From: Treponema sp.
GTDB lineage: Bacteria > Spirochaetota > Spirochaetia > Treponematales > Treponemataceae
Length of the DNA stretch: 64,000 nt
Assembly: GCA_016294035.1 (NCBI GenBank)
Contig: JAEDCT010000002.1
Span: 62,001-126,000 of the forward strand
Direction: 5' to 3'
The notes below the pieces were generated by a model. It searched no databases. It was not told the DNA's origin and saw only the letters and a list, made by a program, of their open reading frames with translations. Shown one piece after another: positions 46,131 to 54,126 of the stretch. Made by a program: the position numbers and the translations under genes. Positions within the stretch are counted from its first letter, which is position 1; every line of letters starts with the position of its first letter.

Positions 46131-46673
46131 TCAATAGTCTTTTGTAAGATAAAGGGCTGCTGCGGATGCCATCAGTGCATGAGGGTATTCGTTGCAGCCT
46201 ATTTTTTTCAGAACTTCTTTTCTGTCAATTTCCATATAATTTACAAATTCATCCCTGTCAAGATGCTGCTTTCCGGTAAAAGTCAAATCTGTTGCAAGAT
46301 AAACGTGAACCCTATTTGAAAACAATGCCGGATTTGGATTCATTGACCCCAGACACTGCAATTTTCCTGCAATACAACCAGTTTCTTCCAAAAGCTCCCT
46401 TCTGGCTGCAGTTTCCGGATCCTCGCCACTATCAATTACTCCACCAGGAAATTCAATGCTTAGGCCCATTTGACCATGACGCCATTGCTTTACCATAAGG
46501 AATTTTTCCCCATGCTCAGCAATAACTATAACCCAGTCTCTTGCTTCATTGACAATATACGTTCCTCGACTTCCATCCGGCGCCTCACTGAGTCTTTCAG
46601 TAACAGTAAAAACCACAGTCTTGAAGACTTCCTTACGCTCAATCAGTTTCCATTCAAGATTTTCTTTATTCAT
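46131..46673 (-). CDS. Nudix hydrolase, ADP-ribose pyrophosphatase-like
   Basis: 180 aa. The Nudix box is complete: GGVIDSGEDPETAARRELLEETG (GX5EX7REUXEEXG; residues ~75-97). The N-terminal strands (ERKEVFKTVVFTVTERLS) and the length are those of the ADP-ribose/NDP-sugar pyrophosphatases. The ATG has no ribosome site; a TTGAAA/TATTAT promoter places the transcript start at the ATG. Substrate assignment is by general likeness only. Confidence 0.85.
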   Translation of the reverse strand: MNKENLEWKLIERKEVFKTVVFTVTERLSEAPDGSRGTYIVNEARDWVIVIAEHGEKFLMVKQWRHGQMGLSIEFPGGVIDSGEDPETAARRELLEETGCIAGKLQCLGSMNPNPALFSNRVHVYLATDLTFTGKQHLDRDEFVNYMEIDRKEVLKKIGCNEYPHALMASAAALYLTKDY

Positions 46674-46679
46674 ATTTAA

Positions 46680-46708
46680 ATAATATCCCCCAGATGTGTT
46701 TTTTTCAA
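46680..46708 (-). promoter_or_regulatory. Sigma70 promoter, leaderless arrangement (Nudix gene)
   Basis: On the minus strand: TTGAAA (46708-46703), 17 bp, TATTAT (46685-46680), six bases, ATG. Confidence 0.65.
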
Positions 46709-46733
46709 AGAATTTTATAAAACAGCCAGATTT

Positions 46734-46762
46734 TTGTTTTTTTTTACAATTAGTTGTATAAT
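46734..46762 (+). promoter_or_regulatory. Sigma70 promoter with a normal leader
   Basis: TTGTTT (46734-46739), 17-bp spacer, TATAAT (46757-46762). The start near 46769 gives a 28-nt leader that includes AGGAGG. It contrasts with the leaderless promoters: where a ribosome site exists, the promoter sits further away. Confidence 0.65.
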
Positions 46763-46796
46763 AGATGCATACAAATCGAATTTAGGAGGCAAACCT

Positions 46797-47618
46797 ATGG
46801 CAATCATTACTATTTCACGACAAGTAGCTGCTTTGGGAGATGAAATCGCAGCAGCTGCAGCCAAAGAACTGGGATACTCATTCATTACAAGAAAGCAAAT
46901 CGAAAAACGTATTGTTGAGCTTGGATTCGATGTAAAACACATGACAAAATTCGATGAAAAGAAACCTGGATTTTTTGCCAGTCTTTCAAAAAGCCGCGAT
47001 GAATACCTTAACTATCTTCAGTATGCAGTACTTGAATCAGCATTGGAAAACAATTGCATACTGATTGGACGAGGTGCATTTGTTATTCTTGAAGACATTC
47101 CAAACCACATTCCACTCAGATTCGTTTCACCTGACAACATTAGAATTGAACGACTCATGAAAGAATTCAACTGGAATGAAAAGCAGGCCCAAACCAGACT
47201 CGAAGAAAGTGCCGCAAACAGGCAAGGATTCCACAAGAGCTTTTTCAATGTAGACAACGAGGATGCTTCAAACTATCTTCTTACACTCAATACGGGAATG
47301 ATATCTCTCGAAAAGGCCGTGAGTCAAATCAAGGATCTGGCAAGAAACTTCATCACCCCGGAACAGGAAGAAAAAGGCACTGAACGCATAAAAATCCTTC
47401 TCAAGGCACAGGGACTCGTAAACCAGCTTTTGTTTGAATACAAACTTAACATAAATATGCTTCATGCTGATGTTGACGACAGCTGCAAGGTAATCACTCT
47501 CAACGGTATTGCTGACTCAAATGCCATAGTTGAACGGGCTTCCAGTCTGGCAGTTAAACTTGCCCCTGATTTTCAGGTTAAGCCAAAGATTACTGTTGTT
47601 CAGGATTTTAAAAACTAA
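46797..47618 (+). CDS. Cytidylate kinase-like protein with degenerate P-loop and C-terminal extra domain
   Basis: 273 aa. AGGAGG fixes the ATG at 46797; the in-frame upstream ATG at 46734 lies inside the promoter. The N-terminal 200 residues match the Cytidylate_kin2 family (ITISRQVAALGDEIA, ILIGRGAFVILED), but the usual GREYGSGG loop has become SRQVAALGD, so nucleotide binding may be lost. The C-terminal ~70 residues (CKVITLNGIADSNAIVERASSLA) look like a BON-type small alpha/beta domain. The EamA transporter follows with one shared base. The function is unknown. Confidence 0.8.
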   Translation: MAIITISRQVAALGDEIAAAAAKELGYSFITRKQIEKRIVELGFDVKHMTKFDEKKPGFFASLSKSRDEYLNYLQYAVLESALENNCILIGRGAFVILEDIPNHIPLRFVSPDNIRIERLMKEFNWNEKQAQTRLEESAANRQGFHKSFFNVDNEDASNYLLTLNTGMISLEKAVSQIKDLARNFITPEQEEKGTERIKILLKAQGLVNQLLFEYKLNINMLHADVDDSCKVITLNGIADSNAIVERASSLAVKLAPDFQVKPKITVVQDFKN

Positions 47619-48493
47619 TGTTCCGTATTGATGGCGTAACGGCAATTGTCCTGTGTTCATTCTTATGGAGCACAGGCGGAGTGTTCATAAAATTTATCCA
47701 GGCATCATCTCTTGCAATTGCCGGTATAAGAAGCTCCATAGCACTTGTAATCTTCATGATAGTCTTGAAAAAACTTCCGGTTTTCTGCATCAAGACAACT
47801 GAAGGAACCACAGACAGGAAAAAAACTCTATATCTATGGCTGGCAGGATTTTTCTATGCGGCAACAATGATTCTCTATTGCGTTGCAAACAAACTCACAA
47901 CGGCAGCCAACACAATTCTTCTTCAATACACAAACCCGCTGTACATCATTGTTTTCAGTCCATTAATTCTCAAGGAAAAAAACAGTAAATATGATTACTT
48001 GACTTTTGCCGGAGTAATGATTGGTGTCGTGATGTTCTTTGCCGATGGAGTTGACGGCGGAAAACTTTTGGGTAACATTCTTGCCGCACTTTCCGGAGTA
48101 ACTTTCGGGTTCTGCACAATTTTCATGCGAGCACAGAAAAGCGAAGGTTCTGCAAACTCTTTCATGCTGGCACACTTAATGACTTCTCTCTTTGGACTGC
48201 CATTTGTTTTTATTGGCAATGGAACTCCAGCTGATGCAATGTCCTGGATTTTTGTATGTCTCATGGGCATTTTCCAGATGGCATTTGCAACACTCTGCTA
48301 CTCACGTGGAATTGGAAAAGTCTCTGCACTGAGCGCTGGAATCATCACAATGATAGAGCCACTCATGAATCCAGTCTGGGTAATGATTTTTGCCCATGAG
48401 ATTCCTGGTCCCATGTGCATGGCTGGAGGCGCCATAATTCTTTCCTGCATTCTCATCCAGGAAATTTTCACAGCTAGGAAAAAGAAAGCATAG
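47618..48493 (+). CDS. EamA/DMT family transporter
   Basis: 291 aa with ten membrane helices in two EamA repeats: FLWSTGGVFIKFIQASSL at the start, and the second copy from GNILAALSGVTFGFCTIFMR. Drug/metabolite exporters of this family carry amino acids, nucleotides or unknown metabolites. The start overlaps the cytidylate-kinase-like stop by one base (TAATG), so the two are coupled. It converges on the MATE gene with a 45-bp gap that holds only a weak hairpin. Confidence 0.88.
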   Translation: MFRIDGVTAIVLCSFLWSTGGVFIKFIQASSLAIAGIRSSIALVIFMIVLKKLPVFCIKTTEGTTDRKKTLYLWLAGFFYAATMILYCVANKLTTAANTILLQYTNPLYIIVFSPLILKEKNSKYDYLTFAGVMIGVVMFFADGVDGGKLLGNILAALSGVTFGFCTIFMRAQKSEGSANSFMLAHLMTSLFGLPFVFIGNGTPADAMSWIFVCLMGIFQMAFATLCYSRGIGKVSALSAGIITMIEPLMNPVWVMIFAHEIPGPMCMAGGAIILSCILIQEIFTARKKKA

Positions 48494-48538
48494 AAAATCA
48501 TTAACCGGACAAATGTCAGTTTTTTCGCTTTTGTCTTG

Positions 48539-49873
48539 TTAATGAATTTTTCTTATCCACTTTCGGCTTTTAATTCTTCTAACTCCAAAAACCAGGCGTA
48601 CAATTTCTTCAATGCTGATAATAAAATAAACCCACTGAATTGGCATCTTCAAAACAAAAGCTGCAGTTATTCCCAAAGGGATTCCAATTCCATAGGTGCC
48701 AACAACATCCAGAAACAAAGTATATTTTGTTTCACCACCGCTCCTGATAATTCCACTTCCACAAACCATGTTGCATACCTTTACTACAAAATATAAACAG
48801 AAAATATGAAGCAGATTAACTGTAATTTTCTTTACTTCCGGAGTTACTTTATAGATATCTACATAAAAGAAAGAAGACACTGCTAGAATTACTGCAACAA
48901 CCAGACATCCGAAAACACAATATTTTAGAAATTTCCAGCTTGATTCATACGCATCATCGTATTCTTCAGCCCCCAGTTTATTTCCTACGATAATTCCTGC
49001 ACTGGCAGAAAGTCCGGAAAATAAACCTACGGACAAAGCCTGCACAGGTTCAGTAAGAGTCATGGCAGCAAGTTCTGAAGTCCCCAGATGTCCATAAATC
49101 ATAGAATAAAGAGTATTGCCTACAGCCCAAAGCATTTCATTTCCAATTGCAGGAAGAGATGTTACAAGAAACTGCCACGCAAGTTTGTTTTCTATTGCCG
49201 TAGTCAGAGAACGACTAAGACAAGCTGGATGCCCTGAAATCTCCAAAAAGATCAGGAGAATCATTGCCTCAATTGTTCTGGAAATTATTGTGGCATAGGC
49301 AGCACCTTCAATCCCCATTGGGGATACACCAAAAAATCCAAAAATAAATACTGCATTCAAGGCTGTATTTAATATGACAGAAATTATTCCAGCCACAAGA
49401 GGAATTGTTGCATGCCCCGTAGAACGAAGCATTGTTGAAGCAGACATAACTGCAATGGTGGGGAAATATCCTACACAGACTATTTTAAGATATGAAGCCC
49501 CCATGCACCTGACAGCTTTATCAATAGTAAAAAGAGTCAATACAAAATCAGACGCAAAAAAACTAACCAGAAAGAAAGGGATTACGCAGACAAGACTATA
49601 AAGCAAAGTTATTTTCATTACTGAAGAATGCCGGCTTCTTTCCCTTGCACCCTCTGCCTGACTTGCATAGATAGAAGCTACAGCTGTAAGTCCACCCAAA
49701 GCAAAAGTCAAGACAAAGAAAAGCTTTCCTCCCAAAGCAACGGAAGCAACACTTTGTTCTCCAAGCTGACCTATCATCATCTGATCTATCATTGTTAATG
49801 AATTACAAATCAATGCCTGAAGAGAAACGGGTAAAGCAATTGATATCATTTGCAAGAAAATTGATTTATTCAT
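48539..49873 (-). CDS. MATE family efflux transporter
   Basis: 444 aa, twelve membrane helices. MIDQMMIGQLGEQSVASVALGG is the N-terminal MATE signature and the second half begins near LVTSLPAIGNEMLWAVGN. Such pumps use H+ or Na+ gradients to export cationic drugs or metabolites. No ribosome site is present. A consensus TTGACA lies inside a perfect inverted repeat just upstream, so the gene is likely repressed by the TrmB-like regulator encoded next to it. Confidence 0.88.
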   Translation of the reverse strand: MNKSIFLQMISIALPVSLQALICNSLTMIDQMMIGQLGEQSVASVALGGKLFFVLTFALGGLTAVASIYASQAEGARERSRHSSVMKITLLYSLVCVIPFFLVSFFASDFVLTLFTIDKAVRCMGASYLKIVCVGYFPTIAVMSASTMLRSTGHATIPLVAGIISVILNTALNAVFIFGFFGVSPMGIEGAAYATIISRTIEAMILLIFLEISGHPACLSRSLTTAIENKLAWQFLVTSLPAIGNEMLWAVGNTLYSMIYGHLGTSELAAMTLTEPVQALSVGLFSGLSASAGIIVGNKLGAEEYDDAYESSWKFLKYCVFGCLVVAVILAVSSFFYVDIYKVTPEVKKITVNLLHIFCLYFVVKVCNMVCGSGIIRSGGETKYTLFLDVVGTYGIGIPLGITAAFVLKMPIQWVYFIISIEEIVRLVFGVRRIKSRKWIRKIH

Positions 49874-49880
49874 AACTAAA

Positions 49881-49911
49881 AATTGACATATTATTTTTTA
49901 GTATGTCAATT
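49881..49911. promoter_or_regulatory. Perfect 10-bp inverted repeat over the MATE promoter (candidate TrmB operator)
   Basis: AATTGACATA (49881-49890) and TATGTCAATT (49902-49911) are exact inverted copies with an 11-bp spacer. On the minus strand one arm provides TTGACA (-35). The other arm falls 17 bp later (TCAATT, weak -10), seven bases before the ATG of the MATE gene. Repressor binding there would block RNA polymerase. Confidence 0.65.
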
Positions 49912-49949
49912 TGTACTACTATTTTTTTTTACTTTATGAAATATTCTGA

Positions 49950-50780
49950 TTACAAACCGGTTTCCATTAGTGATCCAAGAAGAATATCAGGAGTAAACAG
50001 ATTTTTTCTGGACTTTTTTTTCATTTTATTCAGATAAATATCAAAATGAATATGTTCTGTTACCATATTAACTATAAGCCGGTTGCTGCTTGTCATTCCC
50101 ATAAAATCAGTTTCACCATTCGGTCTTTTCTCTCCAACTTTCTTATGTGGGAAATAACCGCTGGAATCATTACTTCCTATCACACAATTAGTTAAATCCG
50201 AAACAAGAAAAATGCGTTCCTCCGTACAATAATCTGTACCATCAAATCCACTATAGAATTCCATTGGTATTCCAAGTGTATCAAGATTTTGCCATGTAAA
50301 CAGAATAATGCGCACCTTTCTTTTTGCCGCAGCAATAAGAGAATCCTTAAAATACGCAAGAGGCATTGATGAATTCATTACAATTTCTTTTTTTGAATTT
50401 GCTATAAGTCGATTCACTGCAGAAACAAGATTTGATTTCCCTTCAATATTTTCAAACCTTGGAATCTTAGACTTAGCTTTGAGTTTAACCAGTTTTTCCC
50501 TGGCTTTTTTTGCGGCAACTGACACACGAATAGAAATATCATTAAGAAGAAGTTCTGGATCAACTGCCACATATTCACTTACTGTTTCACCATGAACAAT
50601 ATTCACAAAACCTTTCTCAAGCAAATTATCAAGTGCGTTATATACAGAAGGCCTGGTTTTATTAAGATTTTTTGCAATGGAATATCCGCTCATAATATCA
50701 TGCTGAACAAGGCAAGAATACACCTGTGCCTCTATTTTAGAAAATCCAAGCTGTTCAAGGTTAGATATTAAATCTTCCAT
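49950..50780 (-). CDS. TrmB family transcriptional regulator
   Basis: 276 aa. The N-terminal winged helix (LEQLGFSKIEAQVYSCLV, then TRPSVYNALDNLLEKGFV) is typical of TrmB, followed by a short coiled-coil dimer helix (~90-110) and a C-terminal PLD-like effector domain (EIVMNSSMPLAYFKDSLIAAAKRKVRI). Such regulators often sense sugars, but the MATE neighbour suggests control of export. GGAG precedes the ATG. The MATE gene follows on the same strand after 76 bp containing the palindrome. Confidence 0.87.
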   Translation of the reverse strand: MEDLISNLEQLGFSKIEAQVYSCLVQHDIMSGYSIAKNLNKTRPSVYNALDNLLEKGFVNIVHGETVSEYVAVDPELLLNDISIRVSVAAKKAREKLVKLKAKSKIPRFENIEGKSNLVSAVNRLIANSKKEIVMNSSMPLAYFKDSLIAAAKRKVRIILFTWQNLDTLGIPMEFYSGFDGTDYCTEERIFLVSDLTNCVIGSNDSSGYFPHKKVGEKRPNGETDFMGMTSSNRLIVNMVTEHIHFDIYLNKMKKKSRKNLFTPDILLGSLMETGL

Positions 50781-50794
50781 CTTTTTCTCCGGAC

Positions 50795-50870
50795 AAAAAA
50801 AAGGGGATGCCCAATAAATATTGCAGCTTTGATAATCTCAAGCATCACAACCTGTTTTTTTAGACATCCC
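50795..50870 (-). terminator. Probable terminator of thrS
   Basis: On the minus strand GGGATGTC (50870-50863) can pair with GGCATCCC (50811-50804, one G-U), followed by an eight-T run (50802-50795). The loop of ~51 nt is unusually long, so this is a moderate call. Confidence 0.45.
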
Positions 50871-50908
50871 GTCTTGATTACAGTCAAATATATTTTTTTC
50901 TTTTCAGA

Positions 50909-52666
50909 TTATATTCCGTTAAAGTGTGTATTGATCTTATCAAGTACATACTCTTTGAATTCCCCAAGAGCAAATGTTCTCTGCGGAATCTTTGAGCTGA
51001 AGCGGAAACGGCAGCACACTGAGTTTTCTGACTTTTCCTTTTCTCCAACAACAAGAATATATGGTGTTCGGTGAGCAGTAGAAATATCCTTGATTTTATT
51101 CTTCATGTTGTCATCTTCAAGATAAGCATTTACCTTGATTCCGGCTTCAAGAAGTTCATCTGCAACTTTCTGAGCGTAATCGTTGAAGTCTGGACTTACC
51201 GGAACAACTGCAACCTGTTCAAAACAAAGCCATGTTGGGAACACACCAGCATAGTTTTCAATAAGAATGCCCATGAAGCGTTCAAGAGATCCAAGAACTG
51301 CACGGTGGAGCATTACAGGATGATGTTTCTGGTTGTCGGCACCAATGTACTGAGCATTAAGTCTTTCTGCAGATGGAAGCTGATAGTCAAGCTGAATTGT
51401 ACCACACTGCCACTGGCGACCGAGGGCATCAATCAAAGTGAACTCAAGCTTTGGTCCGTAGAATGCACCTTCTCCTTCCTGAATTTCGTAGTCCATTCCA
51501 GATGCCTTACATGCAGCTGCAAGTTTTGCTTCTGCCTGCTGCCATGTTTCGATTGTACCAACGTGGTCTTCCGGCATTGTAGAAAGCTTAACAAGAAGGT
51601 TCTTGTCAAATCCAAAGTCCTTATATACATCAAGAAGAAGCTTACAGAACTTTGTAACTTCACTTTCAATCTGTTCTTCTGTACAAACAATGTGTGCATC
51701 ATCCTGAACAAATCCTCGGACACGCATGATTCCGTGCAATGTTCCGCTTGGTTCGTTGCGAACACAATGACCGAATTCTGCAAGACGCATTGGAAGATCC
51801 TTGTATGAACGTGGGCGGCTGTTGAAAATTTCAAGATGACCAGGACAGTTCATAGGCTTGATTGCAAACTGCTTCTTTTCTGATTCAGTTGTGAACATGT
51901 TCTTCTGGTAGTGGCTCCAGTGTCCGGATTTTTCCCAGAGAACCTTTGGCATTACAGCAGGTGTATTAACTTCAAGATATCCGTCTTTTATAATCTTTTC
52001 GCGCATGTAATCCTGAAGTGTTACGTACATGCTCCATCCGTTTGGATGCCAGAAAATCTGACCCGGATCTTCAGGTTCAAGATGGAAAAGATCAAGTGCT
52101 GTACCAATCTTTCTGTGATCACGCTTTTCTGCTTCCTCAAGCATTGTAAGGTAATCCTTAAGATCATTTGGCTTGTAAAAGCATACTGCATAAACGCGTG
52201 TAAGCATTGGGCGGGAAACATCACCTCTCCAGTAAGCACCTGCAACACTCATGAGCTTGAATGCCTGGCCGTTGATTTCCTTTGTGTTTGCAACATGTGG
52301 CCCGCGGCAAAGATCAATGTAGTCATCCTGCTGATATGTTGTGATTGTAGCTCCGTCTTCAAGATCGTTGATGAGCTCAACCTTGTATGGTTCATCTGCA
52401 AAAATCTTGAGTGCTTCTTCCTTGCTTACTTCCCTGCGTACAAAATCAAAATTGCCGGCAAGAATCTTGCGCATTTCTTTTTCAACTGCAGCAAAATCAG
52501 ATTCAGTTATCTTCTTCCCTTCCGGAAAATCAAAGTCATAGTAAAATCCATTATCAATTGCTGGACCAATTGCAATCTTGGTTCCAGGGAAAATTCTTTT
52601 TATTGCCTGTGCCATTACGTGTGCACATGAATGTCTTACTGTCTGTAATTTTTCATCAACTGCCAT
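50909..52666 (-). CDS. thrS: Threonyl-tRNA synthetase without TGS domain
   Basis: 585 aa. It begins directly with the editing domain (RHSCAHVMAQAI, residues ~11-22); the ~60-residue TGS domain at the start of E. coli ThrRS is absent. The catalytic core has the zinc ligands (NCPGHLEIF, DDAHIVC, HRAVLGS), motif 2 around RVRGFVQDDAH and motif 3 in GSLERFMGILIE, followed by the anticodon-binding domain. The start has a clear TAGGAG. Other spirochaetal ThrRS are also short. It charges tRNA-Thr and clears mischarged Ser. Confidence 0.95.
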   Translation of the reverse strand: MAVDEKLQTVRHSCAHVMAQAIKRIFPGTKIAIGPAIDNGFYYDFDFPEGKKITESDFAAVEKEMRKILAGNFDFVRREVSKEEALKIFADEPYKVELINDLEDGATITTYQQDDYIDLCRGPHVANTKEINGQAFKLMSVAGAYWRGDVSRPMLTRVYAVCFYKPNDLKDYLTMLEEAEKRDHRKIGTALDLFHLEPEDPGQIFWHPNGWSMYVTLQDYMREKIIKDGYLEVNTPAVMPKVLWEKSGHWSHYQKNMFTTESEKKQFAIKPMNCPGHLEIFNSRPRSYKDLPMRLAEFGHCVRNEPSGTLHGIMRVRGFVQDDAHIVCTEEQIESEVTKFCKLLLDVYKDFGFDKNLLVKLSTMPEDHVGTIETWQQAEAKLAAACKASGMDYEIQEGEGAFYGPKLEFTLIDALGRQWQCGTIQLDYQLPSAERLNAQYIGADNQKHHPVMLHRAVLGSLERFMGILIENYAGVFPTWLCFEQVAVVPVSPDFNDYAQKVADELLEAGIKVNAYLEDDNMKNKIKDISTAHRTPYILVVGEKEKSENSVCCRFRFSSKIPQRTFALGEFKEYVLDKINTHFNGI

Positions 52667-52784
52667 CTTAATTCTCCTATAGCATATACTGTATGACTTA
52701 AAGCTGTATTAGAAAACAATAATATTCTTTTTTATTAGTTCTTTCAATATATGGAAATTTTCGGTTTTAGCAGACAGAATTCGC

Positions 52785-52812
52785 TTACAAAATCAGTCAT
52801 GTATGATAGAAT
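52785..52812 (+). promoter_or_regulatory. Sigma70 promoter, leaderless arrangement
   Basis: TTACAA (52785-52790), 16-bp spacer, TAGAAT (52807-52812), six bases, ATG at 52819. No ribosome site. Confidence 0.5.
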
Positions 52813-52818
52813 TATTGC

Positions 52819-54063
52819 ATGAAAATCAAGATAAGCAAGAAAAACTTTATCATATCCTGTGCCATGGGTGCTGTTCTGGGAACAATTCTGTTTGCCACAA
52901 TAAAAAATGCACTGGCACCAGATTCCGTTAAAATTGCGTTCTATAACCTGTCAGAAAATCAAATAGAAGCAATCAAACAGGAATCAAAAAAATTCACAGA
53001 AAGAAAAATCTCATACAAATTCACGACCATTGACTCTGAATCCCCATTTGCAAAAACTGATGTTGACCTGATTTTCACAAACATGGGAGCCACGGCAGAT
53101 AAAATGTCCGAATCAATCCCGGCAAAAAAAAGAAGAAAAACCTACTTGAACAGCAAGGTTCTTGCAGGATCATCAATTTCAGCTGCAAAAAAAGCCAGAG
53201 TTGATTCAAACAAAATTGTCCAGGTTCCATTGCTGTTTGACGGATACGAGCTGCTTCTTTCAACAGAAAGCCTTCGCAAAACAAACACTCAGTCTATCAA
53301 CGGATGGAACGAATTTGAAGCTTATGCACAGAAGGCCCGGGAATCGTACAGAATGCCACTTGTATTTGCCGGAAAAGACGCAGATACATTCCTGGCAGTA
53401 ATCACAGTTCTAACGGAATCTTTTGGTGGAATGGAAGACTGTCTTAAGGCTCAGGAAATGATTCTTGACTACACAGATGATGACTACAATGCTCTGGTAA
53501 AAAAACTTGTTTCAAGCCAGGGACCATTGCACGAAACTTGCAGAAGACTCAAGAAATGGATCAACGATGGAATTATTTCTCCGGAAGTTTTACGTCTTTC
53601 AAAATCAGCCGTTATTTCACTTGCAGAACACCACCACATGGCCTCTTTCATAATTCCGCTTTCTGAGCATAGAAATTTTTCTGATGAGGCTTCAAGAAAA
53701 TTCACAACAATTCCAATTAGTTCTGATGAACAGCTCACATTTATTCCGTCCAACAGACCGCTGAATACACGCAGCATTGTTTCGCCGGTTATCTGTGCAG
53801 TTCCAATGACAAAAAACAGAAACGTCTCTTTCTTTGTTTCACATCTTACAAGGGAAAATGCACAGGAAAGAATTTCAAACCTTACAGGACTTGCTCCAAT
53901 GCATGCAAGATGTCACGTTCCGGATATATACAGTGATGATGTAAGATTCTGGATTGCTGCATCACAAGTTCCAACAACTCCACTTGGAGACAGTGCATTC
54001 ACATCACAGCAAAAAAAAGAGGCAGTTGCAGACTGTCTTAGAAACTACATTCTTGAAAACTAG
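52819..54063 (+). CDS. Membrane-anchored protein resembling extracellular solute-binding proteins
   Basis: 414 aa. An N-terminal hydrophobic segment (~12-30) is a signal anchor or signal peptide without lipobox. The body resembles an ABC-type sugar-binding protein (VKIAFYNLSENQIEAIKQESKKF, then IVQVPLLFDGYELLLSTE and GWNEFEAYAQKA) but lacks permease neighbours and shows unusual features, such as long charged inserts. It may be a sensor or orphan receptor. It ends at the perfect bidirectional terminator shared with murA. Confidence 0.65.
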   Translation: MKIKISKKNFIISCAMGAVLGTILFATIKNALAPDSVKIAFYNLSENQIEAIKQESKKFTERKISYKFTTIDSESPFAKTDVDLIFTNMGATADKMSESIPAKKRRKTYLNSKVLAGSSISAAKKARVDSNKIVQVPLLFDGYELLLSTESLRKTNTQSINGWNEFEAYAQKARESYRMPLVFAGKDADTFLAVITVLTESFGGMEDCLKAQEMILDYTDDDYNALVKKLVSSQGPLHETCRRLKKWINDGIISPEVLRLSKSAVISLAEHHHMASFIIPLSEHRNFSDEASRKFTTIPISSDEQLTFIPSNRPLNTRSIVSPVICAVPMTKNRNVSFFVSHLTRENAQERISNLTGLAPMHARCHVPDIYSDDVRFWIAASQVPTTPLGDSAFTSQQKKEAVADCLRNYILEN

Positions 54064-54089
54064 TTTTTCCTTTTATCTGGTGACAGGAA

Positions 54090-54119
54090 AAAAAATCCTG
54101 GATCATTCCAGGATTTTTT
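54090..54119. terminator. Perfect bidirectional intrinsic terminator
   Basis: AAAAAATCCTGGA and TCCAGGATTTTTT form a 13-bp perfect stem around TCAT, with an A-run on the left and a T-run on the right, between convergent genes ending at 54063 and 54127. Confidence 0.92.
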
Positions 54120-54126
54120 ATAAAGC

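Noticed and set aside
48494..48538. Terminator between the EamA and MATE genes
   Set aside because: Only short, interrupted pairing (AAC/GTT, GAC/GTC) precedes the T-run, too weak to call.
51071..51808. A 245-codon open frame on the plus strand opposite thrS
   Set aside because: It lies fully antisense to the well-supported threonyl-tRNA synthetase gene, has unusual Cys/Phe/Asn-rich composition and no ribosome site or promoter. It is a shadow frame.
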